This document shows positions 1 through 9,478 of a stretch of DNA of 64,000 bases, in pieces. A model generated the notes under the pieces. That model had not been told where the DNA came from. It did no database searches and saw only the letters and a list, made by a program, of their open reading frames with translations. The DNA lies in assembly GCF_013385175.1 (NCBI RefSeq), contig NZ_JABZEO010000002.1, positions 62,001 to 126,000 on the forward strand. The letters run 5' to 3'. The stretch is from Allochromatium humboldtianum. GTDB taxonomy: Bacteria; Pseudomonadota; Gammaproteobacteria; Chromatiales; Chromatiaceae. The position numbers and the translations under genes were made by a program. The first letter of the stretch is position 1. Every line of letters starts with the position of its first letter.

Positions 1-1
1 C

Positions 2-1741
2 GACGCCCTCATCATCGGTGCCGGCGGCGCGGGCCTGAATGCGGCGCTGCAACTGGCCGGCGCGGATCTGCGCGTGGCCGTCGTCTCCAAGGTGTTTCCG
101 ACCCGCTCGCACACCGTGGCCGCACAGGGCGGCGTGAACGCGGCGCTCGCCAACGTGCTGCCCGACTCCTGGCACTGGCACATGTTCGACACCGTCAAGG
201 GTTCGGACTATCTGGGCGACCAGGACGCCATCGAGTTCATGTGCCGCGAGGCCATTCCGACCGTCTATGAGCTGGAACACGCGGGCGTGCCCTTCTCGCG
301 TCTGGACAACGGCAAGATCTATCAGCGTCCGTTCGGCGGCCAGAGCCAGAACTTCGGCGGCGATCAGGCCGCGCGCACCTGTGCGGCGGCCGACCGCACC
401 GGACACGCCATCCTGCATACGCTCTATCAGCAGAACATCCGCGCCCGCACGCACTTCTTTGACGAGTTCTTCGCCATCGATCTGGTGCGCGACGCCGAGG
501 GCATCATCTGCGGCGCTCTGGTGCTGGAGATCGAGACCGGCGAGCCGCTGCTGATCGAATCCAAGGCCACACTGCTGGCGACCGGGGGCTGTGGTCAGGT
601 GTTCCGCACCACCTCCAACGCCCACATCAACACCGGCGACGGGTGCGCCATGGCCCTGCGCGCCGGCATCCCGCTGATGGACATGGAGTTCTTCCAGTTC
701 CATCCGACCGGCATCGCCGGCAAGGGCATGCTCATCACCGAGGGCACGCGCGGCGAGGGCGGCTATCTCGTCAATAAACATGGCGAGCGTTTCATGGAAC
801 GCTATGCGCCGCGCGCCAAGGATCTGGCCAGCCGCGACGTCGTGTCGCGCGCCATCGTCACCGAGGTCAAGGAAGGACGCGGCTGCGGTGAGAACGGCGA
901 TTATGTGATGCTCAAGCTCGACCATCTCGGCGAGTCCGTCATCGCCAAGCGGCTGCCGGGCATCCGCGAGTCGAGCAAGATCTTCGCCGGCTGTGATCCG
1001 GTCGTCGAACCCATTCCGGTGTTCCCGACCGCGCACTATGCGATGGGCGGCATCCCGACCGATCGCTTCGGGCGTGTGGCCATGCCGGCGGGTACGGGTT
1101 CCGAGGAGGTCGTGGTCGGACTCTACGCGGCGGGCGAGTGCGCCTGTGCCTCGGTGCATGGCGCCAACCGGCTCGGCGGCAACTCGCTGCTGGACATCCT
1201 GGTGTTCGGGCGTCTGGCGGGCAAGGACATCATCGACTTCGTGCGCGAGAACCCCTACCAGCGCGCCGCCGACTCGGCGAGCCTGGATCAGGCCATGGCG
1301 CGTCTGACGCGCTGGGAGCAGAAGGGTGAGGGGGCCACGGTGCAGGAACTGCGCGCCGAGTTCCGCAAGTGCATGGAGGACCACGCCGGCGTCTTCCGCA
1401 CCGAAGAGATCATGTCCGAAGGCGTCGAGCGTCTGCGCGAGCTGCGCGACCGGCTGCCCGAGGTGCGTCTGACCGACCACTCCAAAGTCTTCAACACCGC
1501 GCGCATCGAGGCGCTGGAGTTGGAGAACATGGTCGATGTGGGTCTGTCGATCGCGGTCTCAGCCCTGCATCGTCAGGAGAGCCGTGGCGCGCACTCACGC
1601 CCCGACTACCCCGAACGCGACGATCAGGTCTGGCTCAAGCACAGTCTCTATTATCAGGACGGCGACCGCATGGACTACAAGCCGGTGCGCACCAAGCCGC
1701 TGACCGTCGAATCCTTTCCCCCGAAGGAACGGGTGTACTGA
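2..1741 (+). CDS. sdhA: Succinate dehydrogenase flavoprotein subunit (5' partial)
   Basis: Flavoprotein subunit of complex II, which oxidises succinate to fumarate on the cytoplasmic face of the inner membrane and hands electrons to the iron-sulfur subunit. The frame is open from the first bases of the window, so only a few N-terminal residues are missing; 579 codons remain. The fragment opens in the FAD-binding GAGGAG fold, followed by SHTVAAQGG, whose His (fragment residue 37) is the usual covalent FAD ligand, then HPTGI and TRGEGG active-site stretches and a C-terminal [13 protein letters not shown] motif. No sdhB follows: the next gene is convergent, so the iron-sulfur subunit must lie upstream or elsewhere. 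Identification is secure from motif order and length. Confidence 0.97.
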   Translation, partial: DALIIGAGGAGLNAALQLAGADLRVAVVSKVFPTRSHTVAAQGGVNAALANVLPDSWHWHMFDTVKGSDYLGDQDAIEFMCREAIPTVYELEHAGVPFSRLDNGKIYQRPFGGQSQNFGGDQAARTCAAADRTGHAILHTLYQQNIRARTHFFDEFFAIDLVRDAEGIICGALVLEIETGEPLLIESKATLLATGGCGQVFRTTSNAHINTGDGCAMALRAGIPLMDMEFFQFHPTGIAGKGMLITEGTRGEGGYLVNKHGERFMERYAPRAKDLASRDVVSRAIVTEVKEGRGCGENGDYVMLKLDHLGESVIAKRLPGIRESSKIFAGCDPVVEPIPVFPTAHYAMGGIPTDRFGRVAMPAGTGSEEVVVGLYAAGECACASVHGANRLGGNSLLDILVFGRLAGKDIIDFVRENPYQRAADSASLDQAMARLTRWEQKGEGATVQELRAEFRKCMEDHAGVFRTEEIMSEGVERLRELRDRLPEVRLTDHSKVFNTARIEALELENMVDVGLSIAVSALHRQESRGAHSRPDYPERDDQVWLKHSLYYQDGDRMDYKPVRTKPLTVESFPPKERVY

Positions 1742-1783
1742 AGCCCCTCTCCCCAACCCCTCTCCCGCAAGGGGAGAGGGGCT
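1742..1783. repeat. C/G-rich palindromic intergenic repeat
   Basis: Between the convergent sdhA and TPR genes lies a C-rich tract followed by its reverse complement. Bases 1757-1766 pair perfectly with 1772-1781 around a 5-base loop, and 1742-1754 also pair perfectly with 1771-1783, so two alternative hairpins are possible. There is no T-tract. It looks like a dispersed REP-like palindrome that could act as a bidirectional transcription stop; that role is inferred. Confidence 0.6.
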
Positions 1784-1791
1784 GAGCGGCC

Positions 1792-4173
1792 TCACAGGCG
1801 CTCGAAGGTTTCGCGCGCCTCCTCGATGCCAGGGAAGGTCTCCCCTGATTCCAGCGCTCGCGCGAGCGCCTGACGGGCCTCGTCGGTTCGGCCCAGGCCG
1901 GCCTTGATCAGACCCAGGTGATAGAGCATCTCGGCAGGCATCGGGTCGACCATGGCGGAGGCCCGCTCGATGGTCGCCAGGGCCGCATCCGCATCGCCCG
2001 AACGGAACTGCACCCAGCCGAGCGTATCGAGCAGCACCCATTGATCCGAACCCGCAAAGTCCTGGGTCAGTTCGCGTGCGCGCGCCAGGGCCTCTGGATC
2101 ATCGCGCCGATGGTTCACCAGCAGCATAGCCAGATTGTTGATGACTGCCTCGGCCTGCGGGTTGGTCTTGAGGACTTCCTCATAGACCGAGATCGCCTCG
2201 TCCTCCTGTCCCGTCTCCTGGAGCAGCATCCCGAGCCTGAACAGCAGGAAGGGGTTGCGCTCGGTCGAATCCAGGCCGGTGCGCAGTGTCACGACGGCCC
2301 CGTCGCGATCGCCCGCCCGGAGCTGGAGATCGGCCAAACGCGCGTAGGCGCCCGGCACGGTCGGATAGAGCGCGATGAGCTGACGGAACTGCTCGCGTGC
2401 CTCGTCGAAGCGCCCAGAAGCCAGTTGGATCTCGCCGAGCAGATTGAGGCCGGCGGCATTGACAGGTTCGTTGTCGAGAAGCTGACGCACCCTGGCCTCG
2501 GCCCGATCGGACTGACCCAGCGTCATGTGGGCGCGCGCCAGCGCCAGTAGCGGCTCGACGGCATCGGCACGCTTTTCGAGCGCGGTCTCGAATTGCGTGA
2601 CGGCCTCGGCGTCGCGCCCCTCACGCTGCAACAGCAGTCCGTTCAAGTAATATCCCAAGGGGTGCTCGGGATTGGACTCCAGGATGCGTTTGGCCGTCTT
2701 CTCCATCGCCGTCCAGTCCTGCTGACCGAGCTGGATGCGAGCGAGCGCGCTCTGGGCGAGCGCATTGTCGGGCGCCTTCTCCATGAGTCGTTCCAGGATG
2801 GTCGTGGCGCCCGGCAGGTCTCCGCTGTCGGCCTTGAGCTGGGCCAGTTCCAGATAGGCGATGGGGTCGTTCGGCGCGGCGGCGATCGCACGGTCGAGCG
2901 CGTCCTGGGCCAGTGCCGGCTCGTCGCGCCGCTCATGCGCCTTGGCCAGCATGATCAGGGCGCGCGTGTCGTTCGGGTCGCTCTGGAGCGCATCGCGCAG
3001 ATCGGCGACCGCTCGCGCCGTGTCGTTCCGGTCCAGGGCGATGGCGGCGCGTAGCACCAGCGCCTCATGGTTGCGCATGTCCTTGGTCAAGACCTCGGCG
3101 AGCAGGGCTTCGGCCGCGTCCGTGCGTTGCGCGGACAGATTGAGTGCGGCCAGTCGGTTGCGCGCCTTGAGTCCATCAGGTCCGAGCTGGTCGCGCTCGA
3201 TGATGTCCCGGTAGACCGCCTCGGCGGCGTCCGTCCGGCCCGAGGCACGCTGGACGTCGGCCAGCGCGAAACGCAGTTCCTGGTCGTCCGGGCGTGACTC
3301 GACATAGGTCTCCAGCAATTCGATGGCCGCTTCGGCGCCGCGCTCGCGCCCGGTCCATTCCACCAGCAGCAGCTTGGGCTGGAGTTCATCCGGCTTGTCG
3401 GCGACGCCCTGGCGCAGTACGGATTCGGCCGCAGCCTTGTCGCCGGTCTGATCCAGGAAGGCCGCCAGACGCGCGACATGGATGAGTTCGCCCGGCTCGA
3501 TGGTCAGGATGCGTTCGAGTTGTTCGCGCGCGGCGGCCGTGTCGCTCTGATCCTGGTAGAGACTGGCCAGTGACAGACGCAGCCGGACGTCATCCGGATG
3601 GGCGGTGACGGCCTGCTGGAGCAGTCGGATGGATTCAGTCGGATTCTGGCGCGCGCGCTCGATCTCGGCGAGCAGCAACAGACCATTGCGATGATCGGGA
3701 TCACGCGCCAGGGCGGCCTTGGCATCCGCCGTTGCACCCGCGAGATCGTCCTGGCGCGCGCGGATGGCGCCGCGCAGGGCCAAGGCCTCGGGATCGTCGG
3801 ACGTGCGTTGCAGGACGGCCTCGGCGTCCTTCAGCGCGTCTTCGGTCTGATTGGCGTCGAACAGCAACTGTCCGCGCTTGAGCCGCGCCTGGACGAGCGT
3901 GCCGTCCAGTTCGATGGCCTTGGAATAGGCGCCGTAGGCGGCGGGCCATTCCTGGCGCGCCGCCTCGGTCTCGCCGAGCTGGAACCAGGCCATCGCATCC
4001 TTCGGATCGATCTTCAGGACGTTCTTGAACTCCAGGCGCGCGCGTGTCGGGTCGCCGGCGGCGAGTAGTTCCATTCCACGTTCGAGATACGCCTGCTTGC
4101 GGTCCTCGGCGCCACAGCCGAGCAGCAGCACCACGAGCAGCAACGACAGCAAGGGTTTGGATGATGAGCGCAT
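1792..4173 (-). CDS. TPR-repeat lipoprotein (PrsT-like)
   Basis: A 793-residue envelope lipoprotein made almost entirely of tetratricopeptide repeats. The N-terminus has a charged start, a Leu/Val-rich hydrophobic segment and a lipobox LLGC with Cys20 as the predicted lipidation site. TPR helices run from about residue 28 to the C-terminus at roughly 34-residue spacing, with typical A-x2-LG-x-L and A-x3-Y/F-x2-A-L signatures. Size, lipobox and continuous TPRs resemble PrsT-type proteins of exopolysaccharide / exosortase systems, but no exosortase or polysaccharide genes are seen nearby, so a general scaffolding role is equally possible. It is transcribed leftward, upstream of nothing but sdhA's 3' end, with hemerythrin behind it on the same strand. 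Confidence 0.85.
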   Translation of the reverse strand: MRSSSKPLLSLLLVVLLLGCGAEDRKQAYLERGMELLAAGDPTRARLEFKNVLKIDPKDAMAWFQLGETEAARQEWPAAYGAYSKAIELDGTLVQARLKRGQLLFDANQTEDALKDAEAVLQRTSDDPEALALRGAIRARQDDLAGATADAKAALARDPDHRNGLLLLAEIERARQNPTESIRLLQQAVTAHPDDVRLRLSLASLYQDQSDTAAAREQLERILTIEPGELIHVARLAAFLDQTGDKAAAESVLRQGVADKPDELQPKLLLVEWTGRERGAEAAIELLETYVESRPDDQELRFALADVQRASGRTDAAEAVYRDIIERDQLGPDGLKARNRLAALNLSAQRTDAAEALLAEVLTKDMRNHEALVLRAAIALDRNDTARAVADLRDALQSDPNDTRALIMLAKAHERRDEPALAQDALDRAIAAAPNDPIAYLELAQLKADSGDLPGATTILERLMEKAPDNALAQSALARIQLGQQDWTAMEKTAKRILESNPEHPLGYYLNGLLLQREGRDAEAVTQFETALEKRADAVEPLLALARAHMTLGQSDRAEARVRQLLDNEPVNAAGLNLLGEIQLASGRFDEAREQFRQLIALYPTVPGAYARLADLQLRAGDRDGAVVTLRTGLDSTERNPFLLFRLGMLLQETGQEDEAISVYEEVLKTNPQAEAVINNLAMLLVNHRRDDPEALARARELTQDFAGSDQWVLLDTLGWVQFRSGDADAALATIERASAMVDPMPAEMLYHLGLIKAGLGRTDEARQALARALESGETFPGIEEARETFERL

Positions 4174-4277
4174 GACGACGAGTCTCTCCCTTCGATGACA
4201 GTGAAAAAATCCGGCCGGACTGCGCTATGCTTGTCCACCAGACACACGCGAACCCGCTTCGTGTCGGAGTGGGAGCC

Positions 4278-4697
4278 TCAGACCGTCGCCCTGGAGTCCT
4301 CGGTCTTGACATGCAGCGCATACAGCATGTCCTCATCGGCGATATGATCGATGAGCCAGTCCTGGGTGATGTCGAGTGCACGGTCGGCCAGATCCTGACT
4401 GGGACCGAAGATCATGAGATCGTTCTCCAGTTCGTCGAGACGGCGGAAGAAGGCCGCGTGCTGGCGCAGGTGGTCCTTGAGTCCGGGGTAGTCGTGCTCG
4501 CGCATGAAGACCTCCTCGGTCTGGAAGTGACGGTTGGCGTAGTCGCGCATGAAGGCGATCGCCTCGACGACGGCGTTGCGGCCCTCGCGATCGAGGATGC
4601 CTTCGTACAGGCGGTGGGCGGCCTCGAAGAAGCCACGGTGTTGCTCGTCGATCTCGGTGATGCCGATCGAGTAGACGTCGGACCAGTCTCTTAACAT
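4278..4697 (-). CDS. Bacteriohemerythrin
   Basis: Single-domain hemerythrin of 139 residues, a four-helix bundle binding a non-heme di-iron site that reversibly binds O2; in bacteria it serves oxygen storage, delivery or sensing. All seven ligands are visible: His20, His57, Glu61, His76, His80, His118 and Asp123, with the family spacings H-x3-E, H-x3-H and H-x4-D. The frame continues 14 codons further upstream to an ATG at 4739, but family members begin with a short M-x-x-W-x-D segment just like the MLRDWSD start at 4697, so that start is chosen. It is followed on the same strand by the TPR lipoprotein gene about 100 bases downstream. Confidence 0.92.
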   Translation of the reverse strand: MLRDWSDVYSIGITEIDEQHRGFFEAAHRLYEGILDREGRNAVVEAIAFMRDYANRHFQTEEVFMREHDYPGLKDHLRQHAAFFRRLDELENDLMIFGPSQDLADRALDITQDWLIDHIADEDMLYALHVKTEDSRATV

Positions 4698-4839
4698 GTG
4701 ACACCCAGTCTGGATTGGAACGAAGGAGCGGGCGCGCATGGAGACGGCGCCCGACTCGGGCTGAGAATCGGCGCCGAGCGCCGCTGTTCGGCCCGATCAT
4801 AGCCCAACGCGCACCGCGATTCGCGTCGGATTTGCTAAA

Positions 4840-4854
4840 GTCGTTTGCGACGAC
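4840..4854. promoter_or_regulatory. Short palindrome upstream of HTH regulator
   Basis: GTCGTTTGCGACGAC: 5-base arms around a 5-base centre, 52 bases before the regulator's GTG start. XRE-type repressors often bind short dyads in their own promoter, so an autoregulatory operator is possible; only the dyad is directly seen. Confidence 0.25.
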
Positions 4855-4906
4855 AACTCAATCACGCATCGATAATCAACTAGACAAACAGCGGGGTCAT
4901 CGCACA

Positions 4907-5251
4907 GTGGAAGCAGAATTCGCCCAACTCTCAGCACGGATCGGACAACGTCTTCGCGCCGAGCGCATGCGGCGCGGGTGGTCGCTCAACGATCTCTCCA
5001 AGCGCACCCAGGACCAGTTCTCCAAGTCCAGGATCAGCAACTACGAGCAGGGGATTCGCCGCATGGGGCTGGAGGCGGCCTGTCAGTTGGCCGAGGCCTT
5101 CGGCGACGTGACGCCGGCCTGGCTGCTGATGCTCGACGACTGTGGTCCGCTCAGTCCCGAGGAACGCCAGCTCGTCGAAGCCTTCCGCGCCATGGACGAC
5201 AAGGGGCGTCGTCAGGTGCTCGACACGATCGCGCCAGACGGCGAAGGCTGA
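4907..5251 (+). CDS. XRE-family helix-turn-helix regulator
   Basis: DNA-binding regulator of 114 residues with a Cro/C1-type helix-turn-helix at about residues 8-65 (the RLRAERMRRGWSLNDLSKR stretch and SRISNYEQGIRRMG are the first helix-turn-helix and the recognition/following helix), then a short C-terminal tail starting PLSPEERQLVEAFR that is common in phage-type repressors. I chose the GTG at 4907: it places the HTH near the N-terminus as in the family, while the 64 extra codons available upstream are Arg/Pro-rich and look non-coding. It converges on hypF with only 5 bases between stops. Targets are unknown. Confidence 0.75.
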   Translation: MEAEFAQLSARIGQRLRAERMRRGWSLNDLSKRTQDQFSKSRISNYEQGIRRMGLEAACQLAEAFGDVTPAWLLMLDDCGPLSPEERQLVEAFRAMDDKGRRQVLDTIAPDGEG

Positions 5252-5256
5252 CCGGC

Positions 5257-7620
5257 TCAAGCGCCGGCCGCGTCGCCCGTCAGCGCGGCCGCGACACATC
5301 CCTGACCGAGTGCCAGTCCGCCGTCGTTGGCCGGTAGCCGGCGATGGACGAGTGGCGTCAGTCCTGCGTCGCGTAATCCACCGGCGACCGATTCCAGCAG
5401 CAGTCGGTTCTGAAACACGCCCCCCGAGAGTGCGATGGTCTCGACAGCGAGATCCCGCGCCAGCCGTGCGCCCATGTCGCTGATGGCGGCGGCGAAACCA
5501 AGGTGGAACCGCGCCGCGATGCAGGCCGGTGGCAGATCATGCTCCAGATCGGACAGGAGCGCGTCCCACAGCGGCGCCGGGTCCAGACGCCAGGGACGGT
5601 TCGAACAGTCGAGATCGAAGACATAGCCCGACTCGGTGCCGGATGTCCGTGCAAACGTCGATGCCAGAGCCTCCAGTTCGATCGCCGCCTGTCCTTCGTA
5701 ACTCAGTGTCTCGCCACCCAGGCCGAGTGCCGCCGCCACGGCATCGAACAGCCGACCGGCCGAACTCGAGCGGGGCGCGTTCAGACCGCGCGCGATCAGG
5801 TTGCGTGCCAGACCGATCGGCTGGGCTTCCAGACGCCGTATCACCTCGAGATCGGGATGGCGTGCGCGCCAGTGCTCCCAGCCGCCGGCGTCCTCCAGCC
5901 GCGCCAGCAGATTGCGCCAGGGCTCGCGGATGGCCTGGACGCCGCCTGGCATGGCCGCCGGCGTCAGATGTCCGACCCGCTGAACGCTCCGATAGTCCCC
6001 CAGCAGGAACTCACCGCCCCACAGCGTCCCGTCCTCGCCCAGCCCCAGGCCGTCGAGCAGGATGCCGAGCACCGCGCCGCCGTCCAGCGGCCAGTCGTTG
6101 TCAGCCAGCACCGAGGCCAGATGGGCGTGATGGTGCTGGACCTCGATCAGCGTCAATCCCTCGCGTTCGGCCCAGGCGCGCCCGAGCTGCGTGGAGTGAT
6201 AGTCGGGATGGCGGTCGACGGCCAGGATCTCGGGGCGATGCTGGAACAGCTCGCCATAGAGGGCGAGCGTGGCGCGATACTCTCGCGCGGTGCGCGCTTC
6301 CTCCAGATCGCCCAGATGTTGCGAGAGGATCGCCGAGCCGTCGCGGATCAGGCAAAAGCTGTTCTTGAGTTCACCGCCCAGGGCCAGGATCGGCGCTGTC
6401 GACGCGAATCCGGGCGGCAGTCGGATCGGCGCCGGCGCATAGCCGCGTGCGCGCCGCAGTGGGCGGGGGCGGCCGTCCATGAGGCGCCAGACCGAGTCGT
6501 CGACCCGATTGACGATGTCACGGTCGTGGAGCAGCAGGTGATCGGCCAGACCACTCAGACGGGCGAGGGCGTCGGCATTGTCGATGCACGGCGGCTCGTC
6601 GCTGAGATTGCCGCTGGTCATCACCAGCGGGCGGTCCCAATCGGCCAGTAGCAGATGATGCAGCGGACTGTAGGGCCGCATGAAGCCGAGCGTGGACTGA
6701 CCGGGCGCGATGCCGGGGGCGAGATCGGAATCGCAGCGGCGTTCGAGCAGGAGGATCGGCGCCGCCGGACTCGCGAGCCATTCGGCCTCCAGCTCGGACA
6801 ACCGCGCATGACGCCGGATCACGTCCGGATCACGGGCCATCAGCGCAAACGGTTTGGCGAAGCGTCGCTTGCGTTGGCGCAGTGTCTCGACCGCCGTGGC
6901 ATGGGTGGCGTCACAGGCCAGATGGAAGCCGCCGATGCCCTTGATCGCGAGGATTCGCCCCTCGGTCAGCAGGCGACTGGCCGCCGCGATGGCGTCCGGC
7001 GCGTCCAGCTCCGCCGGTACGATCTCCCGCCCAGCCGCATCGACCAGCCACACCTGCGGCCCACAGTCCGGGCAGGCGTTGGGCTGGGCGTGGAAGCGCC
7101 GGTCGGCCGGGTTCGCGTATTCGGCCCGACAGCGCGCGCACATCGGAAAGGCGGCCATGCTGGTACGGGCGCGATCATAGGGAATGCCGCGCACGATGCT
7201 CAGGCGCGGCCCGCAATGGGTGCAGTTGGTGAAGGGATAGCGGTAGCGCCGATCGGTCGGATCGCGGATCTCGGCCAGACAGGCCGGACAGGTCGCGGCA
7301 TCGGCGACGATGCCGGTGTGGACGGCGCCGGCGTCGCTGCCGAGGATGGCGAAGGTCGTGGTGTCGAGCCGGCTCTCCAGGCGGGTACGCTCGACGGCAT
7401 CGATCCGTGCCAGCGGCGGGCACTCGGCGCGCAACCGGGCGCAGAAACTCTCGATGGCATCCGTATCGGTCGGGTCGGCCGGCTGGAGTCGGATCAGCAC
7501 CCCCTCGCCATCGTTGCGCACGTCACCGAGCAGTCCCAGCTCATGGGCCAGACGCCACACGGTCGGGCGGAATCCGACCCCCTGCACCAGCCCCCGCACC
7601 CGGATGCGCTCGGCGCTCAT
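5257..7620 (-). CDS. hypF: Carbamoyltransferase HypF
   Basis: [NiFe]-hydrogenase maturation enzyme that uses carbamoyl phosphate and ATP to make the thiocarbamate on HypE, the source of the active-site cyanide ligands. The 787 residues show the whole family plan: an N-terminal acylphosphatase domain (RGLVQGVGFRP, residues 8-18), two zinc-finger motifs (CPACL, CTHC, CARC, CPDC at about 110-190), a YrdC-like domain (about 200-380) and a Kae1-like C-terminal half with the metal-binding HHHAH motif and the SGGVFQN ATP-site motif. No other hyp or hydrogenase gene is in the window, so it is a lone accessory gene here. It is divergent from msrA. Confidence 0.96.
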   Translation of the reverse strand: MSAERIRVRGLVQGVGFRPTVWRLAHELGLLGDVRNDGEGVLIRLQPADPTDTDAIESFCARLRAECPPLARIDAVERTRLESRLDTTTFAILGSDAGAVHTGIVADAATCPACLAEIRDPTDRRYRYPFTNCTHCGPRLSIVRGIPYDRARTSMAAFPMCARCRAEYANPADRRFHAQPNACPDCGPQVWLVDAAGREIVPAELDAPDAIAAASRLLTEGRILAIKGIGGFHLACDATHATAVETLRQRKRRFAKPFALMARDPDVIRRHARLSELEAEWLASPAAPILLLERRCDSDLAPGIAPGQSTLGFMRPYSPLHHLLLADWDRPLVMTSGNLSDEPPCIDNADALARLSGLADHLLLHDRDIVNRVDDSVWRLMDGRPRPLRRARGYAPAPIRLPPGFASTAPILALGGELKNSFCLIRDGSAILSQHLGDLEEARTAREYRATLALYGELFQHRPEILAVDRHPDYHSTQLGRAWAEREGLTLIEVQHHHAHLASVLADNDWPLDGGAVLGILLDGLGLGEDGTLWGGEFLLGDYRSVQRVGHLTPAAMPGGVQAIREPWRNLLARLEDAGGWEHWRARHPDLEVIRRLEAQPIGLARNLIARGLNAPRSSSAGRLFDAVAAALGLGGETLSYEGQAAIELEALASTFARTSGTESGYVFDLDCSNRPWRLDPAPLWDALLSDLEHDLPPACIAARFHLGFAAAISDMGARLARDLAVETIALSGGVFQNRLLLESVAGGLRDAGLTPLVHRRLPANDGGLALGQGCVAAALTGDAAGA

Positions 7621-7778
7621 GGGGCGTGTCCGTGCCGGGCAGGTGCTGGGCGTCCAGCCACACAGGGCGCGTCATTGCAAGTCTTGGCAGAACAGGCGGG
7701 CGACCCTACCTGGATGACTCCGGCCTGTACCAAGCGCGCGGGCGGTTCGAGTTTCATAGCCAACATGGGAGGTGAGTC

Positions 7779-8333
7779 ATGGCGATACGCGAGGCGACAT
7801 TCGGTGGTGGGTGTTTCTGGTGTCTGGAAGCCGTCTTTCAAGCGATCCAGGGCGTCGAGTCGGTGGTTTCGGGCTATGCCGGCGGGCAGATCCCGAATCC
7901 GACCTATCAACAGATCTGTACCGGCGCCACCGGGCACGCCGAGGTGGTCCGGATCGCCTTCGATGAGGCGGTGGTCGACTACGAGACCCTGCTGGACGTC
8001 TTCTTCGCCACCCATGATCCGACCACGCGCGACCGTCAGGGGGCGGACGTCGGGAGTCAGTATCGATCGGTCATCTTCCATCACGACGACGAGCAGCGTG
8101 CCCTGGCTGAGGCCGTGGTCGCGCGCCTGAATGCCGGACGGATCTGGCCGGACCCCATCGTCACCCAGATCGAACCCGTGCCGACATTCTATCCGGCCGA
8201 GGGGTATCATCAGAACTACTATCGCCGCTATCCGACTCAGGGCTACTGTCAGGCGGTCATCGCGCCGAAGCTCTCCAAACTGCGTCGGAGCTTCCGCAAT
8301 CTGGTCGCCGACGCGGAACGGCTCTCGGCCTGA
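7779..8333 (+). CDS. msrA: Peptide-methionine (S)-S-oxide reductase MsrA
   Basis: Repairs oxidised proteins by reducing methionine S-sulfoxide. The 184-residue protein has the diagnostic GGCFWCLE motif with catalytic Cys12, the substrate-pocket residues Phe13/Trp14, the TYQQICTGATGHAE segment, and the C-terminal YHQNYY stretch followed by GYC, whose Cys can act as resolving residue. A strong GGGAGGTG ribosome site sits 8 bases before the ATG. The gene is divergent from hypF (158-base gap) and is followed after 19 bases by serC. Confidence 0.97.
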   Translation: MAIREATFGGGCFWCLEAVFQAIQGVESVVSGYAGGQIPNPTYQQICTGATGHAEVVRIAFDEAVVDYETLLDVFFATHDPTTRDRQGADVGSQYRSVIFHHDDEQRALAEAVVARLNAGRIWPDPIVTQIEPVPTFYPAEGYHQNYYRRYPTQGYCQAVIAPKLSKLRRSFRNLVADAERLSA

Positions 8334-8352
8334 CCCTTACCCAGGACAGCTC

Positions 8353-9471
8353 ATGACGTTTGAAACCGCTTTCGATCGCAACGCGCTCAACTTCTCGGGG
8401 GGACCGGGCGCGTTGCCGGCGGTGGTGCTGGCCGAGACCCGGCAGGCGATCGAGGCCGTGCCCGAGGTCGGACTCTCGATCCTGGGCATCAGTCATCGCT
8501 CGGACTGGTTCGCCGGTCTCGTCGAGCAGACCGAGCGCGATCTCCGCGCGCTCCTGGATCTGCCCGACAGTCATGCTCTGCTCTTGCTCCAGGGCGGGGC
8601 GACGCTCCAGTTCTCGATGGTGCCCATGCTGTTGCTGCGCGGCTCGGGACGGGCGGCCGAGTATTTGCGGACCGGCTACTGGAGCGCCAAGTCCATTGCG
8701 CCCGCACGGCTGGAAGGGGAGGTGCGGGTGCTCTGGGATGGCGAGCGTCAGGGGTCGGGCTTTCGCCGACTGCCGACGGCGGACGAGCTGGCGTGCTCGC
8801 CCGAGGCGGCCTATCTGCACTATGTCTCCAATGAAACGGTCGAGGGGGTGCAGTTCCATCACATTCCCGGACTCGACGGGGTCAGGCGGGTCTGCGACAT
8901 GTCGTCGGACTTTCTCTCGCGCCCCTTCGATCCCGAGCGCTTCGATCTGATCTATGCCCATGCACAGAAGAATCTGGGGCCGGCCGGGGTGACGCTGGTC
9001 GTCATCCGCCGCACGCTGCTCGATCGGGCGCCGCCCGGAATCCCCGAGATCCTCGACTATCGCGCCCATCTCCAGGCCCGTTCGATCTACAACACGCCGC
9101 CGGTCCTGGCCATCTATGTGGTCTCGCGTGTCCTGCGCTGGCTGCGTGAAGACATCGGCGGGCTGGAGCGGATGGACGCGCTCAATCGCCGCAAGGCCGA
9201 GTGTCTCTATGGGGTCATCGACCGTTATCCGGACGTCTACGAGGGCTGGGCGAATCCGACGGACCGCTCGCGGATGAACGTCGTCTTCCGGCTGCCGACG
9301 CCTGAGCGCGAGGCCGACTTCCTGCGCCGGGCCGAGTCGGCCGGATTCAGCGGACTCAAGGGGCATCGCTCGCTCGGCGGCATCCGTGCATCCATCTACA
9401 ACGGGATGTCGCTCGAAGCCGTCGAGCGGCTGGCCGGGTTCATGGTGGACTTCGCGCGCCATGGAGGCTGA
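8353..9471 (+). CDS. serC: Phosphoserine aminotransferase SerC
   Basis: PLP enzyme of serine (and PLP) biosynthesis, converting 3-phosphohydroxypyruvate plus glutamate to phosphoserine. 372 residues, normal family length. Visible signatures are the N-terminal NFSGGPGALP, SHRS, the LLLQGGATLQFSMVP phosphate-site loop, HYVSNET, and YAHAQKNLGPAG with Lys206 as the PLP Schiff-base lysine. The ATG at 8353 gives the normal N-terminus; a longer open frame upstream only overlaps msrA. Its stop overlaps the start region of the next gene, so the two are probably co-transcribed. Confidence 0.95.
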   Translation: MTFETAFDRNALNFSGGPGALPAVVLAETRQAIEAVPEVGLSILGISHRSDWFAGLVEQTERDLRALLDLPDSHALLLLQGGATLQFSMVPMLLLRGSGRAAEYLRTGYWSAKSIAPARLEGEVRVLWDGERQGSGFRRLPTADELACSPEAAYLHYVSNETVEGVQFHHIPGLDGVRRVCDMSSDFLSRPFDPERFDLIYAHAQKNLGPAGVTLVVIRRTLLDRAPPGIPEILDYRAHLQARSIYNTPPVLAIYVVSRVLRWLREDIGGLERMDALNRRKAECLYGVIDRYPDVYEGWANPTDRSRMNVVFRLPTPEREADFLRRAESAGFSGLKGHRSLGGIRASIYNGMSLEAVERLAGFMVDFARHGG

Positions 9472-9478
9472 ATCGGCC

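Noticed and set aside
1918-8130. Long open frames antisense to the TPR, hypF, msrA and serC genes
   Set aside because: High GC leaves frames opposite real genes open; they lack ribosome sites and family features, while the opposite strand carries clear families.
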